From: Desulfovibrionaceae bacterium
GTDB lineage: Bacteria > Desulfobacterota > Desulfovibrionia > Desulfovibrionales > Desulfovibrionaceae
Direction of reading: 5' to 3'
DNA: 56,954 nucleotides
Assembly (NCBI GenBank): GCA_015709315.1
Contig: JACCQI010000021.1
Coordinates: 1-56,954 of the forward strand
Shown piece by piece: positions 37,021-45,191 of this stretch. Positions within the stretch are counted from its first letter, which is position 1; each line of letters starts with the position of its first letter. The notes beneath the pieces are model-generated. The model did no database searches. It saw only the letters and a list, made by a program, of their open reading frames with translations, and was not told where the DNA came from. A program made the position numbers and the translations under genes.

Positions 37021-37911
37021 ATGCTTACATATCTTGCAAGCAGTATTTGGCAATCGCCTGCGCAGACTATAGTGAATACCGTCAATACCGTTGGAGCAAT
37101 GGGAAAGGGGATAGCCCTTCAGTTCAAGAAACAATATCCAGAGATGTATCAGCGGTATAGGGAATTGTGCAATAAGAAAGAACTGATTGTTGGAAAACTT
37201 TGGTTATATAGGGCAGATGACCGATGGATTATTAATTTCCCGACAAAAAAGCATTGGAGATATCCATCCAAGCCGGAATATGTCGAAAGTGGCTTGAGCA
37301 AGTTTGTCGATGTATATGAACAGTTCGGTATAACCAGCATTTCGTTTCCTCAGCTCGGAACAGGACACGGTGGCCTTGACTGGGATTTAGTGGTTAAGCC
37401 GATGATGGAGCATTATCTTAAGCCGCTACCTATTCCTGTTTATATTCATCTGCGCGGCAATCAAAAGCAATTCGTTCCAGAGTATCTCCGATCAGTGAAT
37501 GAGGCAATTCCCTTTGCCGTACTGTTGGACGATGTTCGTTCACTTTCGGGTACATGGCTGGAGACGCTCGTGCGCAAAAGACGGTTCTATTTTTCCGGCA
37601 TAGATGAAGAGTATCTCGTCTTTAAGGTGGGAAGCGCACAGCGGGAAAAAAAAGTGCCCCTTGAACATCTTCGGATGTTGTGGAGCGATTTAAGTTTCAG
37701 CAAAGTCCTTCGCTCCAATCGAGTCCCCGGCGAAATAGCGCAGCAATACGGATATATTTTTGCCCTGTTGAACCGCATTCCCTATGTTGCAACGGTCGAT
37801 GCTTCCGACTCCCCTGATTCCCTTTCCTCCAATCCCGCGAAAGCGCTGATGCTGGCAAGCGAGGACGTTCTCGACAGACAGGCGGAGGCGCAGGCGGAAT
37901 TGCCGTTATGA
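37021..37911 (+). CDS. darG: DarG-like macrodomain antitoxin
   Basis: A 296-residue protein. The N-terminal macrodomain (about 1-155) has VNTVNTVGAMGKGIALQFK, TKKHWRYPSK and FPQLGTGHGGLDWD. This matches the DarG/TARG1 type, which removes ADP-ribose from DNA. The C-terminal part (about 160-296) is helical, including VPLEHLRMLWSDLSF, and may bind the toxin as DarG C-domains do. It precedes and overlaps the toxin gene by 4 bases (ATGA). AAGGAG lies before the ATG. The gene is clearly AT-richer than its neighbours (23 G+C in bases 37201-37260, versus 45 in 36841-36900 of mutL), a sign of transfer. Confidence 0.85.
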   Translation: MLTYLASSIWQSPAQTIVNTVNTVGAMGKGIALQFKKQYPEMYQRYRELCNKKELIVGKLWLYRADDRWIINFPTKKHWRYPSKPEYVESGLSKFVDVYEQFGITSISFPQLGTGHGGLDWDLVVKPMMEHYLKPLPIPVYIHLRGNQKQFVPEYLRSVNEAIPFAVLLDDVRSLSGTWLETLVRKRRFYFSGIDEEYLVFKVGSAQREKKVPLEHLRMLWSDLSFSKVLRSNRVPGEIAQQYGYIFALLNRIPYVATVDASDSPDSLSSNPAKALMLASEDVLDRQAEAQAELPL

Positions 37912-38867
37912 CCAAACCTTGGGTCGAAGAGGTCGAGCGGCATATCTCCTACTGGAGCGGCCGTCTGTCAAACCATGGCTGGTGGGCGCGCCATGTTTTT
38001 CATTACACCGACGTCAACAATGCCGCCAGGATATTGGAAAGCGGGCGGTTGTTGAGCCGTGCCCAAATAGAACGGGAGGATACGGAGTTCGTAGACGGGG
38101 CCTGTCGCAGTGTGATCCATCATACCCTGGCGGCGCATAAACAATTTGTCCGTTTCTACTATCGGCCGAGAACGCCCACGCAGTATAGGAATGAAGGGAT
38201 AAGACCGCCCGAGGACCGTTGGGAGGAAGCACATTGCCCAGTCCCGGTTTTTTTTCTTTTCGATGCGCTGGACACCATGGCCCGTGACGATGCCCAATAT
38301 TCCAATGGCAACATGGGGTCGGGCGATGTTTCCTATGGCCCTGGTCGTGATGATTTTTTGGCTATCCCTTTTACGAAAGTGTTTCATGACGGGACGTTCG
38401 ACCCTCATGCCAATCCAGAGATTATTTTTCATCGCAACGCGGAATTGCTGATACCTGGAGAAATGGACCTCAGCGGTTTGAGATGGATTGCGTGTCGGAG
38501 CCATGGGGAACGTTCGACCTTGATGCATCGTATGAGTCCTGCGGCCAGGATTCGCTGGGGGAATGCTGTACGGGTAGGTGATAGCTCCCTTTTCCAGAAA
38601 GAATGGACGTTTGTGGATCGGGTGGAAATCGGGGAACGGCGGTTCGTGTTTCATTTTAATCCGAACAGCAAGTGTTCGCGGAACCTTCGATCTCGTGTGG
38701 TTTTGGTTCGTCCGGATGGAACCGTCGCGGAAATCGAAAATGAACTCAGTCCGCGCGGAAAGTACACGATAACATTGAGCGAGGACTACCCGTTTTTGAA
38801 TGTGTCATTATTTCTTGAGGATTCCTTGGCGTATGCCAATCAGTTAACATTCAACGATCTGCTTTAA
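37908..38867 (+). CDS. darT: DarT-like DNA ADP-ribosyltransferase toxin with extra C-terminal domain
   Basis: A 319-residue protein whose first ~215 residues match the DarT (DUF4433) fold: FHYTDVNNAARILESGRLLS for NAD binding, AAHKQFVRFYYRPRTPTQY in the DNA-contact region, and RNAELLIPGEMDL, whose Glu179 fits the catalytic glutamate. DarT attaches ADP-ribose to thymidine (or guanosine) in single-stranded DNA and blocks replication. Known DarT proteins are about 200-230 residues. Here about 100 extra residues (225-319) of strand-like pattern follow, which I do not recognise. The order antitoxin then toxin is the reverse of the usual darT-darG. It ends 9 bases before alr. Confidence 0.8.
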   Translation: MTKPWVEEVERHISYWSGRLSNHGWWARHVFHYTDVNNAARILESGRLLSRAQIEREDTEFVDGACRSVIHHTLAAHKQFVRFYYRPRTPTQYRNEGIRPPEDRWEEAHCPVPVFFLFDALDTMARDDAQYSNGNMGSGDVSYGPGRDDFLAIPFTKVFHDGTFDPHANPEIIFHRNAELLIPGEMDLSGLRWIACRSHGERSTLMHRMSPAARIRWGNAVRVGDSSLFQKEWTFVDRVEIGERRFVFHFNPNSKCSRNLRSRVVLVRPDGTVAEIENELSPRGKYTITLSEDYPFLNVSLFLEDSLAYANQLTFNDLL

Positions 38868-38876
38868 CGGTTGTAC

Positions 38877-40004
38877 ATGACTATCGACTACAACAAACTC
38901 AGCGTCCGCATTCACCTGGACAACCTGCGCCACAACTTCCGCCTGTACAAGAAGCTTCACGACAACGTCATCCCGGTCATCAAGTCCGACGCCTACGGCC
39001 ACGGACTGGCCGAGGTCTGCCGGGCCCTGGAGCCCGAAGGCGCGACCACCTTTGCCGCAGGCTTCGTGCCCGAGGCGGCCAAGCTGCGCGAGACCGGCTG
39101 CACGGCCCGCATCCTGGCCCTGCTCGGCCCGGTGGACGACGGGGACATCGAACTGCTCTTCAAGCACGACGTGCTGGCGGCCATCTCACACCTGGACCAG
39201 TTGAAGCGGGTGGCGGCCGCCGCCGAGCAAAACGGGCCGCTCGACATCGGGCTCAAGTTCGACACCGGCATGCGCCGCCTGGGCTTTCGGCCCGACGAGT
39301 TGGATGCGGCCATCGACGTGATCCGAGGCTCCCGGCTCAATCCGGTCATGGCCACTTCCCACCTGGCCTCGGCCGACGTGCCGGAACACCGGGCCAACGT
39401 GGAAGGGCAGATCGCGGCCTTCCAAGCCATGGTCGATCGGCTGGCCGACGCGGGCTACCCGGTGGAGGCCAACATCGCCAATTCGGCCGGGGCATTGGTC
39501 TTCGAGCGGTGCCGCATGGACTCCCTGCGCCAGGGCATCACCCTGTATGGCGGCAACCCGTTCGACGGCACGGAGCTGGAATCCCTGGGCAGGGAGTTTT
39601 TGCCCGCCATGGAAGTGACCGCGCCGGTCATGCAGGTCCACGACCTGAAAAAGGGCGAGTCCATCAGCTACGGCTGGACGTACACGGCCGAGCACGACTC
39701 CACGGTGGCCATCATCGGGGTTGGCTACGCGGACAACTACAGCCGGAAGCTGTCCAACGCGGGCGAGATGCTCATCCACGGCAAGCGCGCGCCCATTCGC
39801 GGGCGGATCTGCATGCAGATGACCGCGGTTGACGTGACCGGCCACATGAGCGAAGGTCTTGCCGTCGCCCCCGGAGACAGGGCCTTTCTTCTGGGCGGGC
39901 CGGGGCCGGACGCCATCACCCCCAAGGAACTGGCCGGGTGGTGGGGGACCATCGACTATGAAGTTTTCTGCCTGCTGGGCATGAACCGGCGGGTCTACAC
40001 GTAA
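38877..40004 (+). CDS. alr: Alanine racemase
   Basis: PLP enzyme of 375 residues that makes D-alanine for peptidoglycan. The PLP lysine is in VIPVIKSDAYGHG. The C-terminal catalytic tyrosine region reads ESISYGWTYTAEHDSTVAIIGVGYADNYSR, given here in parts: ESISYGWTY, then VGYADNYSR. RGRICMQMTAVDVTG is also conserved. The ATG at 38877 fits the family; a TTG at 38871 is an alternative. It has no strong ribosome site and starts only 9 bases after the toxin stop, so its expression may depend on upstream transcription. GC content returns to the high background here. Confidence 0.93.
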   Translation: MTIDYNKLSVRIHLDNLRHNFRLYKKLHDNVIPVIKSDAYGHGLAEVCRALEPEGATTFAAGFVPEAAKLRETGCTARILALLGPVDDGDIELLFKHDVLAAISHLDQLKRVAAAAEQNGPLDIGLKFDTGMRRLGFRPDELDAAIDVIRGSRLNPVMATSHLASADVPEHRANVEGQIAAFQAMVDRLADAGYPVEANIANSAGALVFERCRMDSLRQGITLYGGNPFDGTELESLGREFLPAMEVTAPVMQVHDLKKGESISYGWTYTAEHDSTVAIIGVGYADNYSRKLSNAGEMLIHGKRAPIRGRICMQMTAVDVTGHMSEGLAVAPGDRAFLLGGPGPDAITPKELAGWWGTIDYEVFCLLGMNRRVYT

Positions 40005-40017
40005 GAAGGAGATCGAC

Positions 40018-40239
40018 ATGCCTGCGGTACAGGACGACGAATGGGTCGTGGCCGAGAGCTACCCCGTCAAGGATATGGAGGAGAAGGGTGTGACGCCCGA
40101 ATGGCTCGTCGGGAAATGGCTGGACGTGGCCGAGGACATGGCGCTCATTCCCGAGAACAACGTCCGGCTCTTCGAGGAGAACGGCGTCTGCCGCGTCGAG
40201 GTTTCCACGTATCTCATGGAGTGCATGCGCGGTTTCTAG
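40018..40239 (+). CDS. Small acidic protein after alr
   Basis: A 73-residue acidic protein, MPAVQDDEWVVAESYPVKD, with a very good ribosome site (AGAAGGAG) 13 bases after alr. No family is recognised; it has two Cys, no signal and no membrane segment. It is likely cotranscribed with alr and ended by the hairpin at 40283. Confidence 0.75.
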   Translation: MPAVQDDEWVVAESYPVKDMEEKGVTPEWLVGKWLDVAEDMALIPENNVRLFEENGVCRVEVSTYLMECMRGF

Positions 40240-40282
40240 CTTCGGGGCTCAAGCCGCATGGGACATTTCATTTCAGCCGTTT

Positions 40283-40338
40283 AAGGACGGCAGGGCCAAG
40301 GCGCGATCTCTCCTGCGCCTCGGCCCTGCCGTCCTTTC
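40283..40338 (+). terminator. Terminator after alr and the small gene
   Basis: A 15-bp perfect stem (40283-40297 with 40322-40336) contains a second inner stem AGGCGC/GCGCCT, and is followed by TTT. Confidence 0.65.
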
Positions 40339-40519
40339 GTTTCGCCTCCGCACCTTCTTCACGACGGGCGTTTCCGTCTGGGCGGCGCACATCCCGAAAG
40401 TGGCTGGCAGGATTGTGGGATTTCGCGCGCGAGGGCTGCATGAGGCTCTTTTTTCATGTTTTTACGGGCTGGCCGGACGGTTCGTCATGCCTTGCGGGCA
40501 GCGGGCTTCGGGCGGGCTT

Positions 40520-40574
40520 TGTAACAGAACTGTAACAAAGGATTGCGTTACAATTTCGTTACGATTGTGTTACA
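40520..40574. promoter_or_regulatory. Pho-box-like array of five 11-bp-spaced units
   Basis: TGTAACA occurs at 40520 and 40531. Its reverse complement GTTAC(A) occurs at 40547, 40558 and 40569. Within each group the spacing is exactly 11 bases, as for PhoB direct-repeat units. The array lies just upstream of a PhoR-like kinase and a phosphate transporter. Confidence 0.7.
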
Positions 40575-40655
40575 CAGCGCACGCGCTCGGCGAAGCGGGA
40601 TAGCGTGACCCGCTTATCCCAATTTCAACCGCCGCCGCGCAACGAGGTACAGGGT

Positions 40656-42437
40656 ATGAGGCTCGGATCGTTTCAGATGCGAATCCTTTTGTGGACGTGG
40701 GCGCTTCTGCTCGCCGTCCTGGGCGTGATCTTCTTCTACTCCACTTCCGTGGTGGAGAAGGAACTCGTCGCCGATATCGAAATCCGCTCGAAGAGCGAGA
40801 TCGAATCCATCAAGTGGCTCATCCGGGATCACGCCGCCTTTGCCGACGAGAGGGATTTCTCCGAGTGGGTGGACGCCTTCGGCTACAGCCTCGGCTCGCG
40901 CATCACCTATATCGCCGACGGTCGCGTCGTGGCCGACTCGGACGTCCAGTTCGGCGACCTCGGCGACCTCGACGACCACTCGGCGCGGCCCGAAGTCGTG
41001 GCCGCGCTGGAACACGGATGGGGGGCCAACGTCCGCCGCTCGGACACGCTGGGCAAGGACATGCTCTACGTGGCCTCGAAGATGGAAGCCGCCTCCGGCG
41101 TGCCCGAAGGGGTGATCCGGCTGGCGGTCTCGTTTTCCACGGTCAGTGAGCGGCTGGCCCTCCTGCGCCGCAACATCCTGTGGATATTCGTGGCCACCTT
41201 CGGCGCGGCCCTGGTCCTCAGCCTGATCATGTCCAACAACATGACCCGGGAAATCCGATCCTTTTCCGCCCTGGCCGAGTCCATCGGCAGGGGGGAGTAT
41301 TCCAGGCGGCTTCGGCGCGTGCCCGGCGGCGAGTTCAAGCCGCTGGCCGAGTCCGTGAACGCCATGGCCCAGTCCATCGAGCGCAGCATGCGGATCGTCC
41401 ACGACCAGAAGGGCCAGCTCCAGGCCATCTTTCAGGGCATGCACGAGGGGGTGCTGACCCTGGACGGCGAGGGGCGCATCGAGTCCTTCAACCCGGCGCT
41501 CGACGAGATGTTCAACATGCCGGAATCCTCCAAGGGGCGGACGCCCATCGAGGTTTCCCGGCGATTCGAGATACAGGACCTGGTGGATTCCATCCTGGCC
41601 GATCCCGGGGAAGGGTCGCGGTCCGTGCAGATCGACCTCCTGGACGACCGGACCGTGGAGGTCAAGGCCGAGACCTACCAGGACCAGAACGGCGTCCGCA
41701 AGATCATCCTGGTCTTCCACGACATCACCGAGATGAAGCGCAGCGAGAAGGGGCTGAGGGATTTCGTGGCCAACGCCTCGCATCAGTTGCGGACTCCGCT
41801 GACATCCATCAAGGGGTACACCGAAACGCTCATCGACATGCCCCCGGCCGATCCCGAGGCCGCCAGGGGATTTCTGGAGACCGTGCTCAAGAACGCGGAC
41901 CACATGGACAAGGTCATTTCCTCCATGCTCGCCCTGGCCAAGTCCGAACAAATGGGGAAGCGGCTTGAGCTCAAGCCCGTGTCCGGCCGGGAGCACCTGT
42001 CCCGCGCGGTGGACGACCTGACGCCGTGGGCCTCGGAACGGTCCATCACCTTCGAGACCAGGACGCCCGAGGGCGAGATGATGGTCATGGGCGAGACCGA
42101 CGGGCTGCTGCACGTCTTCCACAACCTGATCAACAACGCCGTGAAATACAGCCCCGATGGCGGCCGGATAACGGTCAGCGCCGAGGACGACGGCGAGTCC
42201 ATCGTCTTCTGCGTGGAGGACCAGGGGCCGGGCATATCGCGCGAGCTTTCGACCAAGGTGTTCGAGCGGTTTTATCGGGTGGACGAGAACACCATCGACG
42301 GATCCGGCAGCGCCGGACTGGGGCTGGCCATATGCCGTCGCATCGTGAAGAATTTCGGCGGAGAAATCTGGCATGACGGATACGGCGAGGACATCCGCGG
42401 GGCGCGGTTCTGCTTCCGTCTGGACAAACCGGCGTGA
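40656..42437 (+). CDS. PhoR-like membrane sensor histidine kinase
   Basis: Sensor kinase of 593 residues. Membrane segments lie near 8-28 and about 165-190 and enclose an acidic periplasmic domain. HAMP follows, then a PAS-like domain (GMHEGVLTLDGEGRIESF...), the HisKA site FVANASHQLRTPLTSIKGY with the phospho-accepting His, and the HATPase with HNLINNAVKYSP, DQGPGIS and SAGLGLAICRRIV. This layout matches PhoR. A response-regulator gene is not adjacent. The ATG at 40656 has GAGG upstream; a GTG at 40605 is possible. The array upstream and the Pit transporter downstream argue for phosphate sensing. Confidence 0.88.
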   Translation: MRLGSFQMRILLWTWALLLAVLGVIFFYSTSVVEKELVADIEIRSKSEIESIKWLIRDHAAFADERDFSEWVDAFGYSLGSRITYIADGRVVADSDVQFGDLGDLDDHSARPEVVAALEHGWGANVRRSDTLGKDMLYVASKMEAASGVPEGVIRLAVSFSTVSERLALLRRNILWIFVATFGAALVLSLIMSNNMTREIRSFSALAESIGRGEYSRRLRRVPGGEFKPLAESVNAMAQSIERSMRIVHDQKGQLQAIFQGMHEGVLTLDGEGRIESFNPALDEMFNMPESSKGRTPIEVSRRFEIQDLVDSILADPGEGSRSVQIDLLDDRTVEVKAETYQDQNGVRKIILVFHDITEMKRSEKGLRDFVANASHQLRTPLTSIKGYTETLIDMPPADPEAARGFLETVLKNADHMDKVISSMLALAKSEQMGKRLELKPVSGREHLSRAVDDLTPWASERSITFETRTPEGEMMVMGETDGLLHVFHNLINNAVKYSPDGGRITVSAEDDGESIVFCVEDQGPGISRELSTKVFERFYRVDENTIDGSGSAGLGLAICRRIVKNFGGEIWHDGYGEDIRGARFCFRLDKPA

Positions 42438-42485
42438 CGATCGTGACAACCCTCTAACCAACTCCCTCGAAAGAGGGGCACAAAA

Positions 42486-43724
42486 ATGGATATATACGAT
42501 TTATTCCTTTATATGTCCGTGGGCGCGGGCTTCCTCATGGCCTTCAATCTCGGCGCAAACGACGTGGCGAACTCCATGGCCTCGGCCGTGGGGGCGCGGG
42601 CCATCACGATCAAGCAGGCCGTGTTCATCGCCGGGACCCTGAACTTCGTCGGCGCGGTGTTTTTGGGGTCCCACGTCACATCCACCATCAGCAAGGGCAT
42701 CATCAACCCAGAGGCCATAACCGATCCCAAGCTGCTCATGGTCGGCATGTTCGCCGCGCTCCTGGCCGCGGGGATTTGGGTGCTGGTGGCCACGTTGACG
42801 TCGCTGCCGGTCTCGTCCACCCACTCCATTGTCGGGGCCATCACCGGGTTCGGACTCATCGCGGGCGGTCCCGACGTGGTCAACTGGCTTAAGATGGGCG
42901 GCATCGTCCTGTCGTGGATCATTTCGCCGTTCTTTGCCGCGCTCATAGCCTTCTTCATCTTCTCGCACATCAGGAAGTACATTCTGTTCAAGCGGGATTT
43001 CATTCATCAGGCCAAGAAATGGGCACCCATCTGGGTGGCCGTGACCCTGTCCATGATCTCCCTGTCCTTCCTGTACAAAACCCCGGCGGGCAAGTCGCTC
43101 AACCTGCACTGGACCGCGTCCCTGGGCGTGGCCGCGTTCCTGTCCTTCCTGGCCTGGCTGGCGGCGCGGTATTTCGCGTCCAAGATCGTCCTGAACGAGG
43201 AGGAGGGCGCCGAGGGCGTGGAGCGGATATTCAGGAAGATGCAGGTCGGCACATCCTGTTACGTGGCCCTGTCCCAGGGGGCCAACGACGTGGCAAACGC
43301 CATCGGCCCGGTGGCCGCCATCTACCTCATCGCCAAGGAGCACGTGCTGCTCTCCGAGGCCGCCGTGCCCTGGCCCATGCTGGTGCTGGGGGGGGTGGGC
43401 ATCGCCGTGGGCATCGCTCTGCTCGGCCACAAGGTCATGGCCACCGTGGGGCATAAGATCACTTCCCTGACCAATACGCGCGGGTTCGCCGTGGACTTCG
43501 GGGCCGCCTCCACCGTGCTGGTGGCGTCCAACATGGGGCTGCCCGTTTCCACCACCCACGCGGCCGTGGGCGGTGTGGTCGGCGTGGGCCTGGCGCGCGG
43601 GTTCCATGCCGTGGACTTCCGCGTCCTGTTCAGGATCGTCGCCTACTGGGTGGCCACCGTTCCCATTGCCGCCCTGACCAGCATAGTCATCTTTGTGCTG
43701 CTCAAATGGTTGTGTTATAATTAA
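42486..43724 (+). CDS. pit: PiT-family inorganic phosphate transporter
   Basis: Membrane permease of 412 residues with about ten helices. The two signature repeats are LGANDVANSM near the N-terminus and QGANDVANAI in the second half. SSTHSIVGAITGFG and STTHAAVGGVVGVG are the matching paired motifs. PiT proteins move phosphate with metal ions, driven by protons or sodium. It lies 48 bases after the kinase and 40 bases before its DUF47 partner, forming a kinase-transporter-accessory operon. Confidence 0.93.
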   Translation: MDIYDLFLYMSVGAGFLMAFNLGANDVANSMASAVGARAITIKQAVFIAGTLNFVGAVFLGSHVTSTISKGIINPEAITDPKLLMVGMFAALLAAGIWVLVATLTSLPVSSTHSIVGAITGFGLIAGGPDVVNWLKMGGIVLSWIISPFFAALIAFFIFSHIRKYILFKRDFIHQAKKWAPIWVAVTLSMISLSFLYKTPAGKSLNLHWTASLGVAAFLSFLAWLAARYFASKIVLNEEEGAEGVERIFRKMQVGTSCYVALSQGANDVANAIGPVAAIYLIAKEHVLLSEAAVPWPMLVLGGVGIAVGIALLGHKVMATVGHKITSLTNTRGFAVDFGAASTVLVASNMGLPVSTTHAAVGGVVGVGLARGFHAVDFRVLFRIVAYWVATVPIAALTSIVIFVLLKWLCYN

Positions 43725-43764
43725 AGTATAACTGGACGACTAACTGCTAAGAGAGGTCATATAT

Positions 43765-44439
43765 ATGTCTTTGCGCCTTCCCTTTTTCGGCCTGTTGGCC
43801 AGCCGGTGCCCCATGGACGGACTCGTCGAGCACTACGACAAGATCGCCGAGTGCATAGCGGCAATCGACGATTCGCTGGAATGCTACGTGTCCGGCGGCG
43901 TGTGCCGCGAGTTCGAGGAGTTGACCAAGTCGGTGGACGAGATCGAGAACCACGCCGACTCCATCAAGCGAAACATCCGCAACCACCTGCCCAAGGGGCT
44001 GTTCATGGCGGTGGAGAAAGCGTTGTTTCTCTCCTACACCAAGAGCCAGGACAACATCCTCGACTCCGCCCAGGAGGCCCTGTACTGGCTGGCCATGCGC
44101 AAGGTGCTCATCCCCGAGGACGTGCAGCGGGAGATGATCTACCTGCTCGATTCCGTGGCCAAATGCACCGTGCTCCTCGGCCCGGCGCTCAAGTCCACCA
44201 TCGCTCTGGTTCACGGCGAGTCCCTGGACCGCGAAGGCACCAAGGAGTGCTTCCGCAAGGTGCGCCGCGAGCGCGACGACGTGCGCCGCCGCAAGAATGC
44301 CCTGCAAAAATTGATTTATGAAAAGGATATCGATTTCAAGGATATCTACCAGCTCATCCACTTTGTGGACTGCCTGGACAAGATGGGGCACGACACCGAG
44401 AACTGCGCCGAGCTGCTGCGTTCGATGATCGCGCGCTAG
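43765..44439 (+). CDS. DUF47 (PhoU-like) Pit accessory protein
   Basis: A 224-residue all-helical protein of the DUF47/TIGR00153 family, which resembles PhoU and is often paired with Pit. Acidic metal-binding helices are visible, such as EIENHADSIKRNIR and KSQDNILDSAQEA. It probably modulates the transporter at the cytoplasmic membrane face. GAGAGG precedes the ATG. Confidence 0.88.
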   Translation: MSLRLPFFGLLASRCPMDGLVEHYDKIAECIAAIDDSLECYVSGGVCREFEELTKSVDEIENHADSIKRNIRNHLPKGLFMAVEKALFLSYTKSQDNILDSAQEALYWLAMRKVLIPEDVQREMIYLLDSVAKCTVLLGPALKSTIALVHGESLDREGTKECFRKVRRERDDVRRRKNALQKLIYEKDIDFKDIYQLIHFVDCLDKMGHDTENCAELLRSMIAR

Positions 44440-44554
44440 GGCGGCCGCCCTCTGCCCGGTTCCCGGCTTGCGAAGGCGGGCCTGCCGCGTGGTTTTCACC
44501 GGGCGCGCCTTGTCCGGCAAAGTGATCGGGCCGTCGGCCCGGAGATCGTATTGC

Positions 44555-44590
44555 AAGGCCCTGCCGGGCGGACCGGCAGGGCCTTTGTTT
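44555..44590 (+). terminator. Terminator of the Pit operon
   Basis: A 13-bp perfect stem (44555-44567 with 44573-44585) with a 5-base loop and a following TTTGTTT. Confidence 0.75.
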
Positions 44591-44689
44591 GTCCGTTGCA
44601 CGGAATCGCCGGGTGCGCCTTTCAATTCCCCAATCCTTTGCCGATAGGTCTCTATCGGTTCCATGGCGTGGATTTATGGGAAAAATTAC

Positions 44690-44718
44690 TTGAAATTGAA
44701 AATCAAATTCAATACACT
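44690..44718 (+). promoter_or_regulatory. Promoter with Fur-like palindrome
   Basis: -35 TTGAAA (44690-44695), a 17-base spacer and -10 TACACT (44713-44718). A near-perfect inverted repeat, TTGAAATTGA-AAA-TCAAATTCAA (44690-44712, one mismatch), fills the space from the -35 to the -10. Its form resembles Fur-family boxes. Confidence 0.6.
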
Positions 44719-44866
44719 CCGCGCATGTCGATCAACATGGCAATCCAAGGAGGGCGGGTGTGCGGCCCGATGCATGGACGGCGGCCGTCCGTTCCGGTCC
44801 GGGCGCGATGTATGGGCCGGTCCGCGCGAGTGCGGGCCGGTGTTCAAACCCGAAAAGGAGAATGTG

Positions 44867-45190
44867 ATGAGCAGATTGAAAATGGTCGGCATGTTGAATC
44901 GGGCAGGCATGAAGTCCTTCAACGAGGGGCGCACGGCTGACGCCCTGTTCCAGTTGGTCCAGGCGGACCGTTTGGCGCGGTCCATGAAATCCCCGCTGCA
45001 ACAGGCCAAGGTCCGCAACAATATCGGGCTGGTGCATCAGGGGGTGGGCAACCATGAGGAGGCCCTGGCCTGCTTCAGGCTGGCCGCCCGGAACGCCGTC
45101 AAGGGCGCGGGCGAGGGGAACGTCCTGCACAAGGCCATTGTCCGCAACATGGCCCGGCTGGAGGACGGAAAAGCGGAGCAGGCCGCCTAA
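44867..45190 (+). CDS. Small TPR-like protein
   Basis: A 107-residue basic helical protein. The segments AGMKSFNEGRTADALFQLVQ and NNIGLVHQGVGNHEEALACF fit the helix pairs of two tetratricopeptide repeats, a protein-protein interaction fold. AAAAGGAG precedes the ATG at 44867. Its stop is 1 base from the HD-GYP start, so the two are translationally coupled and may interact. Confidence 0.8.
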   Translation: MSRLKMVGMLNRAGMKSFNEGRTADALFQLVQADRLARSMKSPLQQAKVRNNIGLVHQGVGNHEEALACFRLAARNAVKGAGEGNVLHKAIVRNMARLEDGKAEQAA

Positions 45191-45191
45191 C

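Larger units (their letters stand above)
40240..40655. other. Intergenic region with terminator and Pho-like array
   Basis: It contains the terminator at 40283-40338 and the repeat array at 40520-40574. An in-frame GTG at 40605 could extend the kinase by 17 residues. No other gene is supported. Confidence 0.6.
44440..44866. other. Intergenic region with terminator, hairpin and regulated promoter
   Basis: It holds the Pit-operon terminator (44555-44590), a 7-bp hairpin CCGATAG-GTCT-CTATCGG (44641-44658) and the palindromic promoter at 44690-44718, leaving a leader of about 140 bases. No other gene is supported. Confidence 0.6.
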
